Below, piece after piece: positions 52,125 through 59,676 of a DNA stretch of 64,000 nucleotides (position 1 is its first letter; every line of letters starts with the position of its first letter). The position numbers and the translations under genes were made by a program. The stretch comes from Bacillota bacterium (GTDB lineage Bacteria; Bacillota; Clostridia; Peptostreptococcales; Anaerovoracaceae), in contig JAETTD010000003.1 of the NCBI GenBank assembly GCA_021769295.1, positions 62,001 through 126,000 on the forward strand, read 5' to 3'. Below the pieces are notes generated by a model, which was not told the DNA's origin, searched no databases, and worked only from the letters and a program-made list of their open reading frames with translations.

Positions 52125-52655
52125 TCATTTTGTAGAAAAATTGGATTTTGCTATCTTATTGAAGAAGCTATTGAGCTCTTTTCCCTCATACGGAGCATCA
52201 AAATATGAAGTGAAGAACAGAATCAAGTTATTTACAAGACTTTCGTTCTTTAAAACTGAACTTTTAAAATAATCTTGTAAAACAAAATATAGTTTTGAAG
52301 AGTCAACGATATTCAGTTTTTCAGATGATTGCTTTCTCAGTATGGCATTTCCGGTAGAATTAAATGTAGCAATATGACAGTCAATCGCTAATTCTTTGTT
52401 AATTTTATCGCGAAGTTCTCGAACTGCTTTATTAGTGAAGGATACAACGAGAATTTGAGAAGGTTCAATACCTTTTTTCTCGACCAAATATTTAACCTTT
52501 GCCGCAACAGTAGTTGTTTTTTCCGCTCCCGCTCCGGCAATAACAAGGCAGTAATCTTCATCAGTAAGAATAACTTGACGTTGGTCTTCATCCAATTTGA
52601 TTTGCGGATCAACATCTCGAAGTATATTGTCCAGGTAGAATTGTTCTTCAGCCAT
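52125..52655 (-). pseudogene. Truncated UvrD/Rep-type helicase N-terminal fragment
   Basis: A 176-residue piece of a UvrD-like superfamily 1 helicase. Recognisable are the Q-motif region LDEDQRQVIL, the P-loop region VIAGAGAEKTTTVAAKV and motif Ia VVSFTNKAVRELRDKI, then HIATFNSTGNAIL. The P-loop reads GAGAEKT instead of GxGxGKT, so ATP binding is probably lost. A full helicase is about 600-700 residues; everything after motif Ia-Ib is missing. It ends 3 bp from the fusion gene stop, facing it. It looks like a remnant at the edge of an inserted segment. Confidence 0.8.
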
Positions 52656-52683
52656 TGTACGGCAAATAAAAGCCTCATAAGTA

Positions 52684-52714
52684 AATAACCCCGGTCTTAA
52701 AGACCGGGGTTATT
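52684..52714. terminator. Perfect hairpin between LytTR and helicase fragment
   Basis: AATAACCCCGGTCTT and AAGACCGGGGTTATT are perfect arms. It follows the LytTR stop by about 40 bp and can serve both directions, though the T run is short. Confidence 0.65.
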
Positions 52715-52750
52715 CTGCATAAGTAATTCATAATACCTTGCTTCTTGCTC

Positions 52751-53080
52751 TCATAGCAGTTTCCTCAAATATGCAGCATACACTTGCTTCGTCCGTATGT
52801 AGCTTTCTCTTGCAAGATACAGTTCCGCTCCGTTTTGAAAGACAATTTTCTGATTTTCGGCAACTGAAATCTTTTCTAAATTTACTACGAGTTTTTTCAG
52901 CGTGTGGTAAAACCTTTCGTCAAGCTGCTTTTCAACGTTTTCAATTCTCTCATACCAAACATACGTCCCTTCCTCAGTAACGATAGCCAACCTTCTCTGA
53001 CATTGCTCCAAATAAATTATATCGTCCACATCGATTTTACGGCTATATTTTTTAGTGATAACAGGTATAAACTTGCTCAT
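52751..53080 (-). CDS. Stand-alone LytTR DNA-binding regulator
   Basis: A 109-residue protein made of a LytTR DNA-binding domain only, without receiver domain: KIDVDDIIYLEQCQRRLAIVTEEGTYVWYER, then FYHTLKKLVVNLEKISVAENQKIVFQNGAELYLARESYIRTKQVYAAYL (short quotes: DDIIYLEQ, FQNGAELYLARESY). Such short LytTR proteins are often paired with a membrane partner; none is next to it here. Upstream, direct repeats with the GTCGAA..AGTG pattern lie about 30 bp apart before a -10 box, suggesting self-control. Confidence 0.88.
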   Translation of the reverse strand: MSKFIPVITKKYSRKIDVDDIIYLEQCQRRLAIVTEEGTYVWYERIENVEKQLDERFYHTLKKLVVNLEKISVAENQKIVFQNGAELYLARESYIRTKQVYAAYLRKLL

Positions 53081-53140
53081 TTTCTCCTCCTTGTTATCTG
53101 CTGCTTTGAAAAAGCAGAATTATGAAATACCGTTTTCATA

Positions 53141-53213
53141 ATTATAACATCGTCACCGTAAGACCTATTTCACTACTTTTCGACTTCTTTCTCCTTTTAT
53201 GACACTATTCGAC
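53141..53213 (-). promoter_or_regulatory. LytTR operator direct repeats and promoter
   Basis: Minus strand direct repeats GTCGAATAGTGTC (53201-53213) and GTCGAAAAGTAGTG (53171-53184) are about three helical turns apart, and TATAAT (53141-53146) lies about 25 bp downstream. No good -35 box is seen, which fits activation by a bound LytTR protein. Two small hairpins occur in the leader between 53100 and 53142. Confidence 0.6.
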
Positions 53214-53284
53214 AAAATGGCAGTGACTTGGAAGGGCGCCGGTTACCCCGATGAGTTGGAGTTGACCGAGTTGATTGATGCCAG

Positions 53285-53515
53285 ATTGCCGCAAATCTTG
53301 AATTTTTCTTCGATTGCGGCATTTTTTGAGCTCTGAGGGCAGTCAAACTGCCGTAAATCACATGATTTTTTTCAATTGCGGCATTTTAGGTGCCTTATAA
53401 GGGGTCAGACTGCCGCAATTTTAAAAAAATTCTTCAATCACGGCATTTTGGACTCTTAAAAGGCTGTCAGACTGCCGCAAAAACAAAATTTTTCCTCGAT
53501 TACGGCATTTTCACA
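53285..53515 (-). repeat. 62-bp hairpin repeat array E (4 units, opposite orientation)
   Basis: Four units in the reverse orientation: the plus strand reads ACTGCCGCAA...CGGCATTTT. The CGGCATTTT arms have their A at 53321, 53383, 53445 and 53507, exactly 62 bp apart. The array lies downstream of rpoZ and upstream of the LytTR promoter. Confidence 0.87.
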
Positions 53516-53547
53516 TCTTCGAGGCGGCTTGCTCCCTAAAGACACAC

Positions 53548-53581
53548 AAAAAGGCGCCGCTTTGACCTTGGGCGCCTTTTT
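53548..53581. terminator. Terminator after rpoZ
   Basis: AAAAAGGCGCC and GGCGCCTTTTT enclose a 12-base loop. On the minus strand it ends the yicC-gmk-rpoZ transcript and, by symmetry, may block readthrough the other way. Confidence 0.85.
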
Positions 53582-53598
53582 ACAATCATGTCCGGTTT

Positions 53599-53796
53599 TT
53601 ACAGTTCTTCTCTTCTGTAAGTAATCAAATCTTCTGCAATTTCATTGGCTGCAATGGAAACAGGTCTTTCTGTTTCCGCCTCAGTCAAGATAGGCTTGCC
53701 GTCGATTATATCTCTGGCACGCTTTGCTGCCAAAATTACGATGGTGTATCTGCTGTCCGCTTTCTTTCTAATTTCGTTAATCGATGGATATAACAT
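53599..53796 (-). CDS. rpoZ: RNA polymerase omega subunit
   Basis: Omega subunit of RNA polymerase, 65 residues, helping assemble the beta-prime subunit. It shows LYPSINEIRKKADSRYTIVILAAKRARDI (core SRYTIVILAAKRARDI), then SIAANEIAEDLITYR. The start overlaps the gmk stop by one base with GGAGG just upstream, so the two are coupled. Length and position after gmk are typical for Firmicutes. Confidence 0.95.
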   Translation of the reverse strand: MLYPSINEIRKKADSRYTIVILAAKRARDIIDGKPILTEAETERPVSIAANEIAEDLITYRREEL

Positions 53797-54422
53797 TATA
53801 TTTCCTCCCTGTAACTATCAATAAGTTCTTCTGCGGTAAAGGCAACCTTTGAGTGTTCTGCCACGACTATGGCTTTGACTCTTGCCACAGCTTCTTCCAA
53901 TACGCCGTTTACCACGCAGTAGTCGTATTTGTCTATATACGAAAGTTCTTTGAGTGTTTCTCCCAAACGAAGTTCAATGGCCTCTGCCGTTTCGGTTCCC
54001 CGTCCTGTAAGCCTCTTCCTAAGCTCTGCCATAGACGGAGGCAGGATAAATATAAATACGCCGCCGGGATAGTTTTCCTTTACTTTAAGAGCGCCCTGCA
54101 TGTCGATTTCGAGTATGACATCGATCCCTGACTCCAGCTTCTCGATAACAGGTGCTTTGGGAGTTCCGTAGTAGTTGCCGTAAACTTCGGCATATTCAAG
54201 CAGGTTGCCTCTGCGGATGTTCTCCTCAAATGCTTCTTTATCGGTAAAGAAGTAGCTTACGCCCTCTTCCTCGCCCTTTCTTGGATTTCTGGTAGTCATG
54301 GATACTGAAAGCTCCAGCTTATCGGTTTCTTCAAGGAGCTTTTTGCATATGGTACCCTTTCCGGCGCCGGATGGCCCCGAAAGTACAAAAAGCTTGCCCG
54401 GGTGTTTTTCTCTGATATCCAT
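53796..54422 (-). CDS. gmk: Guanylate kinase
   Basis: Gmk phosphorylates GMP to GDP, 208 residues. P-loop GPSGAGKGTICKK near residue 17, GMP-binding SVSMTTRNPRKGEEEGVSYFF near residue 40 and LEIDMQGALKV near residue 104 are visible. It lies between yicC and rpoZ. The small remA-like gene that often sits between yicC and gmk in Firmicutes is absent; the gap is only 75 bp. Confidence 0.97.
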   Translation of the reverse strand: MDIREKHPGKLFVLSGPSGAGKGTICKKLLEETDKLELSVSMTTRNPRKGEEEGVSYFFTDKEAFEENIRRGNLLEYAEVYGNYYGTPKAPVIEKLESGIDVILEIDMQGALKVKENYPGGVFIFILPPSMAELRKRLTGRGTETAEAIELRLGETLKELSYIDKYDYCVVNGVLEEAVARVKAIVVAEHSKVAFTAEELIDSYREEI

Positions 54423-54497
54423 TCTGAACTCCTGTTGCTTCTGATTGTGCTTGTTATGAATTTATATTATATCACAATCACATGGGAATTTCAAGGC

Positions 54498-55382
54498 TTA
54501 TTCAATATTCTGAACCTGTTCTCTTACCTTCTCAATTTCGCTCTTTATTTCGAGCATGTAATTTGTAATGGTAATATCGTTGGCCTTTGAACCTATGGTA
54601 TTGGCTTCGCGGTTCATCTCCTGCACCAGAAAGTCCAGCTTCTTGCCCTCGGCCTCGTTGCCGCTTCCCAATATCTTTTCAAGCTGAATCAGATGACTGT
54701 TAAGTCTGGTGATTTCTTCATCTATGGCGCATTTATCGGCAAAGATAGCCGCCTCTGTCAGAATTCTTTCCTCCGGAAGGCTTGCATTGCCTGCCAGAAG
54801 CTCGGTTATGCGCTCTTTGAGCTTTGCGGTGTAATCTACTACCACTTGCGGCGCTCTTTCGGAAATCTTATCAAGCAGCTTTTTTATATTATCTTTTTTG
54901 ATGAGCAAATCTTCTGAAAGCTTTTCTCCTTCCGCCTCCCTCATCTTCTCAAGGTTTAAGGCAGCTTCTTCAACGGGAATCAATATCGCTTTGGTCATTT
55001 CTTCCTCATCTTCAACATCCGGTATGGCCTTCATCACATCAGGCATGGTTGCAAGAAGTGCAAGAGAAATATCGCCGCAAAGGTCGAAGCTGTTTTGAAG
55101 CGCTTTCAGATTATCGTAATACTGGTGAGCTATAGGCTCGTTCAGCTTGATATTTATGTCGTTTTCGGTTATGTTTTCAACCATTATGGAAACATCTATC
55201 TTTCCCCTGCGCAGTTTGGATTTAACTGCGCTCTTAACCTTATCCTCCACAAAGCCGTATCTTCTCGGCATTTTTACCGTAACGTCGCAATAGCGGTGAT
55301 TTACCGATTTTATTTCTACCGTAATGTTGCGCTTTCCGTCGGTATATTCGCTTCTTCCGAAGCCTGTCATGCTTTTTATCAT
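54498..55382 (-). CDS. yicC: YicC family protein
   Basis: YicC family protein of 294 residues; in E. coli the family is linked to RNA decay and stationary phase growth. N-terminal MIKSMTGFGRSE and EIKSVNHRYCDVTVKMPRR near residue 25 are signature sequences. The C-terminal region has DEEITRLNSHLIQLEKIL near residue 220 and GKKLDFLVQEMNREANTIGSKAND near residue 248, also highly conserved. It is transcribed with gmk and rpoZ from a promoter at 55427-55455. Confidence 0.94.
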   Translation of the reverse strand: MIKSMTGFGRSEYTDGKRNITVEIKSVNHRYCDVTVKMPRRYGFVEDKVKSAVKSKLRRGKIDVSIMVENITENDINIKLNEPIAHQYYDNLKALQNSFDLCGDISLALLATMPDVMKAIPDVEDEEEMTKAILIPVEEAALNLEKMREAEGEKLSEDLLIKKDNIKKLLDKISERAPQVVVDYTAKLKERITELLAGNASLPEERILTEAAIFADKCAIDEEITRLNSHLIQLEKILGSGNEAEGKKLDFLVQEMNREANTIGSKANDITITNYMLEIKSEIEKVREQVQNIE

Positions 55383-55426
55383 CTGATTTTTCCTCTCTTC
55401 TTAATTTAATCTATGATAACATACTC

Positions 55427-55498
55427 ATTTTACACGAATTCTGAGATTTTTACAACTTTAATATCCTTCTTGCTCAATGCCAAAGCCCATGCTAAAAT
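55427..55498. promoter_or_regulatory. Divergent promoters of yicC and the NFACT gene
   Basis: Minus strand: TTGTAA (55450-55455), 17 bp, TAAAAT (55427-55432) for yicC. Plus strand: TTGCTC (55470-55475), 17 bp, TAAAAT (55493-55498) for the NFACT gene. Confidence 0.55.
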
Positions 55499-55518
55499 AA
55501 AACGAGAAAGGAGTTATT

Positions 55519-57195
55519 ATGGCTTTTGACGGAATAATTACCATGGCTGCGGCTGTGGAACTGGGTGAAAAAATAACCCTTGGAAAGATAGAAAAGATTT
55601 ATCAGCCGGAAGCTGATGAGCTCGTATTTAACATACATACAAAGAAAGGCAATCTGAAGCTTTATGCTTCTGCCAACCCTGCCTCGGCAAGAATCCACCT
55701 TATGGAAGCAACCCTTCCGAACCCTCCTGCTCCCTCGTCTTTCTGCATGCTTTTACGCAAGCACCTGCAAGGCGCCCGCATTACGGAAGTGGCTCAAAAG
55801 GGAGCCGAAAGAATTATAGAGATTTCCCTCGAAACGTTAAATGAACTTGGTTTTACCGTTTCAAAAAAACTCATATTCGAGATAATGGGCAAGCACAGCA
55901 ACATCATCCTGCTGGATATTGCAACGGGGAAAATCATAGATTCTATAAAGCGCATATCCATCGACGTCAACAGGGTGCGCCAGATTCTGCCCGGAATTTC
56001 TTATCAGTATCCTCCGGTTCAGGATAAAATACCTTTTACCCAAATAACCAAAGATGATATTGCAACCCTCCCTTCATTGGACGCAAAGACGCTGCAGAAA
56101 TCAATAGGCGGTATCTGCCCCGCATTGGCAGAGGAAATGTCACGCAGACAAGACATCTATGGTTTTCTGCAAGAGGTAACATCTTCATCAAAGACCGGAT
56201 GCTTTACACCTGTAATATATGCCGATGAGAAGGGTTCGCCCAAGGAGTTCCACATAACTCCGTTAAGCGAATACGAAGATGTCTGCCGCAAAATCCGATT
56301 CGACACTTTAAGCCAATGCCTTGAGTATTACTATCATCACAGGCAGAGTTCAAACCGTGCGCGCCAGAAGTCAGCCGACCTTATCAGAGCCGTTTCTGCC
56401 CAGCTGGACAAACTTCACCTGAAAGAGCAGCGGCTTAAGGAAGATTTGCTCCAAGCAGAGAACTCTGAGGATTTAAGGCTTTTCGGAGAACTTCTCACCG
56501 CAAACATTCATATGGTAAAGCCCGGCGCAACCAAAGTCACCGTTACCAATTATTACGATAATTCACAGGTGACCATACCACTCGAACCTCGCTTTTCTCC
56601 TTCGAAAAACGCCCAGAATTACTTTAAAAAATACGGCAAGTCAAAGACGGCTATTAAAGAAAAGCAGCTTCAGCTTGAGGTCAACGACGGGGAAATCAAA
56701 TATCTGGATTCAGTGCTGGCATACCTCGAAAACTCGGAAAGCGTTGACGAAGCCGACGCCATAAGAAAAGAACTGGAAGAGACCGGATACCTGCGGAAAC
56801 GCAAGGTGCCCGGCGGCTTTAAGGAGAAAAAATACAAAGCCGAACCTTATAAGTATATCCTGCCAAGCGGCATGACCGTTCTGGTGGGAAGAAACAACAA
56901 GGAGAACGACATCCTGACCTTAAAGACGGCCTCTTCAAAGGACACCTGGTTTCACACCAAGGACATACCCGGTTCTCATGTAATACTGCAAAACGGCAGC
57001 TCGGAACCGGATAAGGACGATATATTTGCCGCTGCCGCCATAGCGGCCTACCACAGCAAAGGCCGTTCTTCGGAAAACGTGCCTGTGGATTACGTTCAGG
57101 TAAAATATGTAAAAAAGCCGGCAGGAGCCAAGCCCGGAATGGTGATATTCACCAATAACAAAACAGTTTGGGTCAACCCCAAACTGCCTGAATAA
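55519..57195 (+). CDS. rqcH: RqcH/NFACT family ribosome quality-control protein
   Basis: NFACT protein of 558 residues, bacterial Rqc2 homologue. In Bacillus RqcH adds alanine tails to nascent chains on split 50S subunits. NFACT-N spans about 1-210 (MAFDGIITMAAAVELGEKI; KHLQGARITEV). A coiled coil covers about 280-420 (AQLDKLHLKEQRLKEDLLQ). The NFACT-R domain near 440-558 has LPSGMTVLVGRNNKENDILTLKTASSKDTWFHTKDIPGSHVIL (core ASSKDTWFHTKDIPGSHVIL). AAGGAG precedes the ATG. Older annotation calls this family fibronectin-binding protein. Confidence 0.94.
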   Translation: MAFDGIITMAAAVELGEKITLGKIEKIYQPEADELVFNIHTKKGNLKLYASANPASARIHLMEATLPNPPAPSSFCMLLRKHLQGARITEVAQKGAERIIEISLETLNELGFTVSKKLIFEIMGKHSNIILLDIATGKIIDSIKRISIDVNRVRQILPGISYQYPPVQDKIPFTQITKDDIATLPSLDAKTLQKSIGGICPALAEEMSRRQDIYGFLQEVTSSSKTGCFTPVIYADEKGSPKEFHITPLSEYEDVCRKIRFDTLSQCLEYYYHHRQSSNRARQKSADLIRAVSAQLDKLHLKEQRLKEDLLQAENSEDLRLFGELLTANIHMVKPGATKVTVTNYYDNSQVTIPLEPRFSPSKNAQNYFKKYGKSKTAIKEKQLQLEVNDGEIKYLDSVLAYLENSESVDEADAIRKELEETGYLRKRKVPGGFKEKKYKAEPYKYILPSGMTVLVGRNNKENDILTLKTASSKDTWFHTKDIPGSHVILQNGSSEPDKDDIFAAAAIAAYHSKGRSSENVPVDYVQVKYVKKPAGAKPGMVIFTNNKTVWVNPKLPE

Positions 57196-57357
57196 CGTAT
57201 TCGGCTCATGATTTCATGATTATACCATTTTTTTACATTTTAATATCCAATTTTACATATTTTTACTTTTTTCGCTTTTATTCTCCCATGGGGCAGGTTA
57301 TGATTGTATCACATCTTAAATGTAGTTTTGCTTTAAGTGAACAAAGGAGGTATAGAT

Positions 57358-57465
57358 ATGAGACAACATTACTGCTCGCTATGCGGGAACATTCACAACA
57401 ATGTAACATTTAAATGCGGATATGTCTGCGAGGACTGCATTGATTACATCAAAAACTGCACTTAA
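57358..57465 (+). CDS. Small zinc-ribbon protein, resembles the Gin anti-sigma factor
   Basis: A 35-codon gene with a perfect AAAGGAGG site. The product has two CxxC-type pairs, YCSLCGN near residue 6 and YVCEDCIDYI near residue 23, plus a further Cys between them and one near the end. The pattern CxxC...CxxC with a short spacer and a following acidic-hydrophobic stretch resembles Gin (CsfB), the sigma-G inhibitor of spore formers. The match is by eye and short, so the name is tentative. It lies between rqcH and a converging flavin reductase gene. Confidence 0.6.
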   Translation: MRQHYCSLCGNIHNNVTFKCGYVCEDCIDYIKNCT

Positions 57466-57565
57466 GACTATCTGCTTCGGCAGTTTATACAATTAAAAAT
57501 CGGTGATTCATGAAAATCTCAAATGAGCCCTATCTTAATTCCATGATTACGCAAAACAAGTTCCC

Positions 57566-57590
57566 AAAGAAGGGCTTAGCCCTTCTTTTT
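57566..57590 (-). terminator. Hairpin at the flavin reductase stop codon
   Basis: AAAGAAGGGC and GCCCTTCTTT flank TTA; on the minus strand the loop is the TAA stop of the flavin reductase. On the plus strand T-rich sequence follows, so it may end the Gin-like transcript. Confidence 0.7.
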
Positions 57591-58223
57591 CCTTTGATTT
57601 CGCTTTGCTTTAATACGTTTTTGATGCTGCTGCCTATTGATGCGCTTTTTCGTTTTTTTCTTCATTACCGAAAATCCGAAGCGACCTATGGGCGATTTAT
57701 TTATGCCGAAATACTCTCCGTGTACATAGGCAAGCAGGCCTGCTTTGTCAAGGGCAACTCTGCCGTCCTCTTCCATAAGCTCTTTATTCACATGCACTTT
57801 CACTATTTCGGCCACAAACATATCGTGGGTGGGATACTCCCTTATTTCCGTAACCTTGCATTCGAGATTTACGGGAGACTCTCCTATCATCGGGCATTTT
57901 ACCTGTGCGGCTTCAACAGGGGTAAGTTTCATCTCTTTAAATTTATCGACATCCGCCCCCGACTTGACTCCGCAGTAGTCGGTTGCAAAGGCCAGAGCCC
58001 TTGTCGTCAGATTTACTACGAATTCCCTCTCTCTGCTTATTATGCCGTGAGAGTGGCGTGATTTCCGTACGGAAACATATGTCATAGGCGGCTGGGAATT
58101 TATTATTCCGGTCCACCCTATGGTTATGATATTCCTCTCATCTCCCTGTCCGCAGGAGACCATTACGGCCGGCACGGGGCACAGCAAAGTTCCCGGATTT
58201 AAAGTCACCTTTTCCTTTTCCAT
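57576..58223 (-). CDS. Flavin reductase family protein with a basic tail
   Basis: FMN-binding split-barrel flavin reductase of 215 residues. Visible: GTLLCPVPAVMVSCGQGDERNIITIGWTGIINSQPP (core NIITIGWTGIINSQPP) near residue 30, SVRKSRHSHGIISREREFVVNL near residue 53 and EYPTHDMFVAEIVKVHV near residue 128. The last 30 residues are almost all Lys, Arg, Gln and Asn (KKKTKKRINRQQHQKRIKAK...), unusual for the family and possibly nucleic-acid or membrane binding. It starts 2 bp after the rluD-family gene. Confidence 0.88.
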   Translation of the reverse strand: MEKEKVTLNPGTLLCPVPAVMVSCGQGDERNIITIGWTGIINSQPPMTYVSVRKSRHSHGIISREREFVVNLTTRALAFATDYCGVKSGADVDKFKEMKLTPVEAAQVKCPMIGESPVNLECKVTEIREYPTHDMFVAEIVKVHVNKELMEEDGRVALDKAGLLAYVHGEYFGINKSPIGRFGFSVMKKKTKKRINRQQHQKRIKAKRNQRKKKG

Positions 58224-58225
58224 TT

Positions 58226-59152
58226 CTATCTCCTCAATTTTTCAAGCACCCGTTCAAAGATTTCAGGCCGGGGCCTCTCAAATTCCATATACTCTCCTGT
58301 TCTTGGATGTACAAATCCCAATATCTTCGCATGAAGAAGCTGTCCCTCCACGTTGAAAGGCTGCTTTCTTGGGCCATAAACAAAATCTCCCACAAGAGGA
58401 TGTTTGATATACGCCATATGCACCCTTATCTGATGAGTTCTTCCGGTCTCTAACTTTGCCTCAATCAAGGTGTATTTTCCAAACCGCTCAAGAACACGCC
58501 AGTGGGTAACGGCTCTTTTGGAATTTTGCACGGTTACCGCCTGCCGCAACCTGTTATTGGGGTCTCTTCCTATAGGCGCATCCACAGTGCCTTCATCTTC
58601 CGCAAAATTGTTGAATACCAGCGCCTCGTAACGCCTCGTTATGGTATGCTGCTCGAGCTGGCGTGACAGGGACTCATGGGCAGCATCATTTTTTGCTATG
58701 ACCAAAAGTCCGCTGGTGTCTTTATCTATTCTATGAACGATACCGGGTCTTATGACTCCGTTTATAGACGAAAGCCGGTCTCCACAGTGATACATGACCG
58801 CATTGACAAGAGTTCCGCTTTCATTGCCTGCCGCCGGATGAACCACCATTCCGCGGGATTTATTCACAACAAGAAGGTCGTCATCTTCATAGACTATGTC
58901 AAGAGGAATGTTCTCCGCTTCAGCTTTAAGCTCCTGCGGCTCCGGTATGGTTATTTCCACCCTATCACCGGTCTCCGTCTTATATTTCTTGGAGGTACAT
59001 ACCTGGCCGTTTACTTTCACCTGTCCCTGCTCAATGAGCTTTTGAATGAAGCTGCGTGAAACTTCCCGTAACTGCAAAGAGAGCACTAAATCAAGTCTAG
59101 TGCTCTTATTTTCTTCATCTGTTAAAAATGTATAAGTCTGAGATTCCTTCAT
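58226..59152 (-). CDS. RluA family 23S rRNA pseudouridine synthase
   Basis: Pseudouridine synthase of 308 residues with an N-terminal S4 RNA-binding domain (about 15-80: SRSFIQKLIEQGQVKVNGQ) and the catalytic domain. The catalytic aspartate is in HRIDKDTSGLLVIAKNDAA near residue 142. VVHPAAGNESGTLVNAVMYH near residue 108 and LETGRTHQIRVHMAYIKHPLVGD near residue 233 are typical of RluD. It likely modifies 23S rRNA. It follows lspA by 23 bp, the usual Firmicute order. Confidence 0.95.
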   Translation of the reverse strand: MKESQTYTFLTDEENKSTRLDLVLSLQLREVSRSFIQKLIEQGQVKVNGQVCTSKKYKTETGDRVEITIPEPQELKAEAENIPLDIVYEDDDLLVVNKSRGMVVHPAAGNESGTLVNAVMYHCGDRLSSINGVIRPGIVHRIDKDTSGLLVIAKNDAAHESLSRQLEQHTITRRYEALVFNNFAEDEGTVDAPIGRDPNNRLRQAVTVQNSKRAVTHWRVLERFGKYTLIEAKLETGRTHQIRVHMAYIKHPLVGDFVYGPRKQPFNVEGQLLHAKILGFVHPRTGEYMEFERPRPEIFERVLEKLRR

Positions 59153-59175
59153 AGCGTCTGTCCGTAAACCCTATT

Positions 59176-59643
59176 TTATGCTTTATCGCCCTGAGGGCTT
59201 TCTTTTTCCGAAAAAACCAACGTATATACTACTAAAATTCCGGCGCCCACACATACTGATATATCCGCTACGTTAAATACCGGCCAGAATCCGACATCAA
59301 ACATATCCGTCACAAATCCGAAAAACACTCTGTCCACCAGATTGCCTATGCCTCCTGCAATCATCATGGAGAGGGCAAGGGAAAGGGTCCAGTGTTCCTC
59401 TTTGTGTTTTTCCATGTACCATACGGCAACAGTGATAGCTGCTATCGGCACGATGATCAGCATAAAGCCCTGACCCGAAAAGATGCTGAAAGCGGCCCCT
59501 CTGTTCTGCACATATGTAATCTTCAATATATTTCCGATTACCGGAACGCTCTCCCCTATGTACATGGCGTCCCTTATGCAAACTTTAACAATTTGGTCCA
59601 ATAATATAATCCCTGCTACCAACAAATACCTGAACTTTTTCAT
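59176..59643 (-). CDS. lspA: Prolipoprotein signal peptidase
   Basis: LspA cleaves lipoprotein signal peptides at the lipobox in the membrane. The 155-residue protein has four helices. The family motifs are present: LLDQIVKVCIRD near residue 17, VQNRGAAFSIFSGQ near residue 50, MIAGGIGNLVDRVFFGFVTDMFDV near residue 93 with the first catalytic Asp, and VFNVADISVCVGA near residue 122 with the second. It would process the lipoprotein fusion at 50629-52122. Confidence 0.96.
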   Translation of the reverse strand: MKKFRYLLVAGIILLDQIVKVCIRDAMYIGESVPVIGNILKITYVQNRGAAFSIFSGQGFMLIIVPIAAITVAVWYMEKHKEEHWTLSLALSMMIAGGIGNLVDRVFFGFVTDMFDVGFWPVFNVADISVCVGAGILVVYTLVFSEKESPQGDKA

Positions 59644-59676
59644 TTTTGTGACGGCTCCCTGCCGAAATCCCCCTTA

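Noticed and set aside
1516-53515. Arrays at 1516, 11031, 23334, 38599 and 53285 considered as CRISPR arrays
   Set aside because: The 'repeats' are diverged, the 'spacers' resemble each other across loci, arrays have only three or four units and no cas gene is present.
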